A stretch of DNA of 64,000 nucleotides, from NCBI RefSeq assembly GCF_042453785.1, contig NC_091667.1, positions 35,828,001 through 35,892,000 on the forward strand, given 5' to 3'. The DNA comes from Malus domestica (lineage: Eukaryota > Streptophyta > Magnoliopsida > Rosales > Rosaceae). Made by a program: the position numbers and the translations under genes. Below, piece by piece: positions 61,639 to 64,000 of this stretch (position 1 is the first letter of the stretch; each line of letters starts with the position of its first letter). The notes under the pieces are model-generated. The model saw only the letters and a program-made list of their open reading frames with translations, did no database searches and had not been told where the DNA came from.

Positions 61639-62659
61639 GTTGTTGGGTTGTTGGGGACGACAGTGGATCTTGGTGATACTGTCTGTTTTTTCATCCCCTT
61701 TATTGCTTGGTTTGATTTTTGGTTCCTGTTGGCCTTCCTGATGGCCTTCTGTGTTCTCTGTGGCATCTGTGCCCTGGTTCTCCTTCCCTTAATGAAGTTT
61801 TGAACCTTGTTTTTCAAAAAAAAAGTACTGACCGTATCATTTTCTATTTTTATTGCTTTTTTCTTTTTCTATTGAATTTTTTTTACCTTCCTACCTTACT
61901 TTATTATTTTTTATTTTCACGCAATATTTTCCTTGAGCATTAAGGAAAACTTTATAAGGCATTTGGAAGTGGATTTACTACTTATTGAGCAACAAATGTA
62001 TATTTAGTAGAATATTTAAACCAAAAACTAAAAAATAAGTAAAAATATGGTAGTGAGGCCCAAACCATTGTAAATTGTTCTGCCCTCAAGAATACCAACG
62101 AAAAGTGTTACCTTAATTTTCAAAACTTCACTAAGAGCGAATATGAAAATAAATAGATTGAAAGATGATTTAGGGCGAGGATTGGTAGTATGGTACCGAT
62201 CTTTCCCTATTCTAATTTACTTACTTTATTTGAGCAACGACTATTAAATTCAAATATCTTTAAATTTAGACTATAAATCGTTGATTACAAGTGTTTAAAT
62301 ATGAATTATAATAGATTTTATATGAAATAATATATTTTGAAGAACATGAATATGATAGTTTGTTGTTAAGGTAATCGAAATACAAGAAAAATTAACAACA
62401 AAAAAAAAAGAAAAAAAAAGGAAACATTTGAAAAGCAGGGATCGTTATGATACTAGCGAGTAGCGACTTATGTGAGGTACAGTCACTACCTCACTAGCGG
62501 TAGCTCTTATTTTCAATCGGTAGAAACATACCGATCATATCATTTTCTATTTTATTTATTTATTTTGTACTTTTTTTTCTTTTTCCGTTGAATTTTTTTT
62601 CTTCCTACCTTACTTTATTTAGATTCAAATTTCTTTAGATATATATCTATATCCTTGTT

Positions 62660-62846
62660 TTGCTGCCCATCTTTCGTGCGCGGAGCCCCCCTCCCATTTT
62701 CTGTGAGCAGAGCTCACCTCATTTTGCGTGCTCAAAATCCGTCTCGTTTTACGAGCACAGGGTCTGCCTCATTTTTTGAGCGCTCGGTGTGCCTCGTTCT
62801 GTGTGAGCGGAGTTCGCCTCGTTTTACTTGTGTCGAGCCCGCCTAA
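62660..62846. repeat. GC-richer minisatellite, unit about 25 bp
   Basis: About six or seven diverged units starting GCCTCGTTTT or CACCTCATTTT follow one another, for example three consecutive 25-bp units near 62770-62844. The GC content is clearly higher than in the AT-rich array around it. Confidence 0.75.
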
Positions 62847-63189
62847 CACATGTTTTTTTGTTAAAAATGCAAACTTTTTTATTTTGCGAAATATTTTTCG
62901 TGAGCATTAAGAAAAACTTTTTAAGGCATTTGGAAGTGGTTTTATTGTCTATGAAGCAATAAATGTAAGTTTAGTAGAATATTTAAGTCAAAAACTAAAA
63001 ACATAAATGAAAAAGTAGTAGCGAGGCCCAAACATTGTTAAAATAGGGTTCCATCCTCAAGAATATCAACGAAAAGTCTTAATTTTATTTTTTTAAACTT
63101 CACGATGAGGCGCATGTGAAAATAAATAGATTGAACGATGATTTATGAACGAATTTGCAAAACCAACTAAAAACCGTGAGTGTAAGTAC

Positions 63190-63390
63190 TGATGTACTTT
63201 TATAAAAAGTGGGTATAAAAAAAAGCTGAACTCAAAAAAGTGTTTGGTAAACACATAAAAACAACTTATTTTCATAGTTTTGGGTTAAAAAAAAGCTGAA
63301 AACGTGAAGTAGCAAAAATGAGTTTATTCTCACAGCACAGCAGAAGCAGTTTTTTTTTTTTTTTCAAAGCACAGCAATACCAAACCAGCC
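63190..63390. mobile_element. Possible hAT-type MITE remnant
   Basis: GTGTTTGGTAAACAC, AAAAAAGCTGAA repeats, GCACAGCAGAAGCAG and CAAAGCACAGCAATACCAAAC resemble the ends of common plant hAT-type MITEs as I recall them. The segment interrupts the satellite-like units. The boundaries are approximate. Confidence 0.45.
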
Positions 63391-64000
63391 AACCCTTTTT
63401 TATGAAAAATGCCAAATTTTTATTTTCTCGTAATATTTTCTGTCAGTATTATGGAAACACATTATAAGGCATTTGGAAACAATTTTACGGTTTATTGATA
63501 CACAAATGTTTTTTTAGTAGAATATTTAAAACGAAAACTTAAAAATAAATGGACAAAAATTGTAGTGTGGCACAAAATATTGTTGAAACGAGGTCTCCAT
63601 CTATTTAGAATATCAACAGTCTTATATGTCAAACCTTTTTGTGCTACGAAGGTGAAAGAAAATAAATTTTACAACGATTTTTGTACAAATTTACAAAATC
63701 GCAGAGAAACAGTGATGATTAGCCCACGTTTTTTATTGAAAAAAAATGCTAAATTTTTTATTTCTACAAAATATTTCCCGGTATGAATAAAAGTAACTTA
63801 TAAGATAATTGAAAGTAGTTTTACCATTTATTGAGCTACAAATATATTTTTAATAGAATATGTAAGCCAAAAACTAAAAAATAAATTGGGCAAAAATTGT
63901 AGTCGGGCCCAACACATTGCCAAAACTGGACTTCATCTACAAGAATATCAACAAAAAATCTTACATGACTGTTCAAAACCTCATGGTGCGATGGAGGTGA

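Larger units (their letters stand above)
57732..61821 (+). mobile_element. L1-type LINE (non-LTR retrotransposon), RT domain deleted
   Basis: Bounded by an exact 14-17-bp target duplication and ending in a short A tail after AACCTTGTTTTTC. The order is a 5' leader, ORF1 (DUF4283-like plus zinc knuckle), ORF2 endonuclease, then a jump directly to the zf-RVT region and RNase H. The whole reverse transcriptase, normally between endonuclease and zf-RVT, is missing at about 60305. Extra stops in ORF1 (58711) and before RNase H (61078) show it is dead. It inserted into the satellite-like array. Confidence 0.93.
61839..64000. repeat. Degenerate satellite-like array, right part, with higher-order structure
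   Basis: The same unit blocks as at 55400-57714 recur at about 62005, 62975, 63518 and 63860. A longer segment at 62235-62640 (AAATATCTTTAAATTTAG, ATTATAATAGATTTT, then CATTTTCTATTTTATTTATT) repeats the sequence at 57460-57731 that continues at 61839-61915. The LINE therefore split one copy of a higher-order unit. The window ends inside the array. Confidence 0.75.

Overview
This is a window of plant nuclear DNA, most likely from a woody rosid and probably apple or pear (Rosaceae, tribe Maleae). The evidence for a plant is the gene content: a Dof zinc-finger factor, a plant U-box ARM protein, an oligopeptide transporter, plant yippee-like genes and MAG2-interacting protein 2. All have GT-AG introns and sit in AT-rich intergenic DNA full of MITEs, Ty1/copia elements and a plant L1-type LINE. 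The Maleae assignment rests on my memory of one dispersed repeat (near 22641, 28614 and 35520) that is very common in apple and pear, so it is an inference. No bacterial or organellar genes, rRNA, tRNA or CRISPR array were recognised.

Layout. 1-6.4 kb: a Dof gene (+) whose usual first coding exon carries a stop codon, then gene-poor AT-rich DNA with microsatellites. 6.8-9.8 kb: a broken cyclic-nucleotide-gated channel relic (-), a solo LTR and a MITE. 9.8-20.9 kb: a nest of retrotransposons. An older non-coding LTR element (LTRs at 10022 and 20335) is flanked by an unusual 194-bp direct repeat. It contains a younger Ty1/copia element (10941-15859, -) with 321-bp LTRs, an intact 5-bp target duplication and a broken gag-pol. 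21.0-27.2 kb: a tandem array of about 2.6-kb units, each carrying a yippee-like gene (-): one pseudogene and two apparently intact two-exon genes. 28.6-29.4 kb: MITEs. 29.7-33.0 kb: a six-exon RRM protein (+). 33.0-37.2 kb: intergenic DNA with several inverted-repeat elements. 37.2-40.1 kb: a six-exon OPT transporter (+). 40.5-43.8 kb: a four-exon U-box/ARM E3 ligase (-), convergent with OPT. 45.9-55.4 kb: a 12-exon MIP2 gene of 2,391 codons (+), divergent from the U-box gene. 55.4-64.0 kb: a degenerate satellite-like array of about 320-bp units, interrupted by a LINE (57732-61821) that has lost its reverse-transcriptase domain.

The genes look like independent housekeeping or regulatory loci: transcription (Dof), RNA binding (RRM), peptide transport (OPT), ubiquitination (U-box), Golgi-to-ER tethering (MIP2) and small zinc proteins (yippee). 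Nothing suggests a shared pathway. The main story is genome dynamics: nested and damaged transposons, tandem gene duplication with loss of one copy, and possible start-site loss in the Dof gene. Splice sites were placed by eye from reading frame, GT-AG consensus and family similarity, so exon boundaries are predictions.
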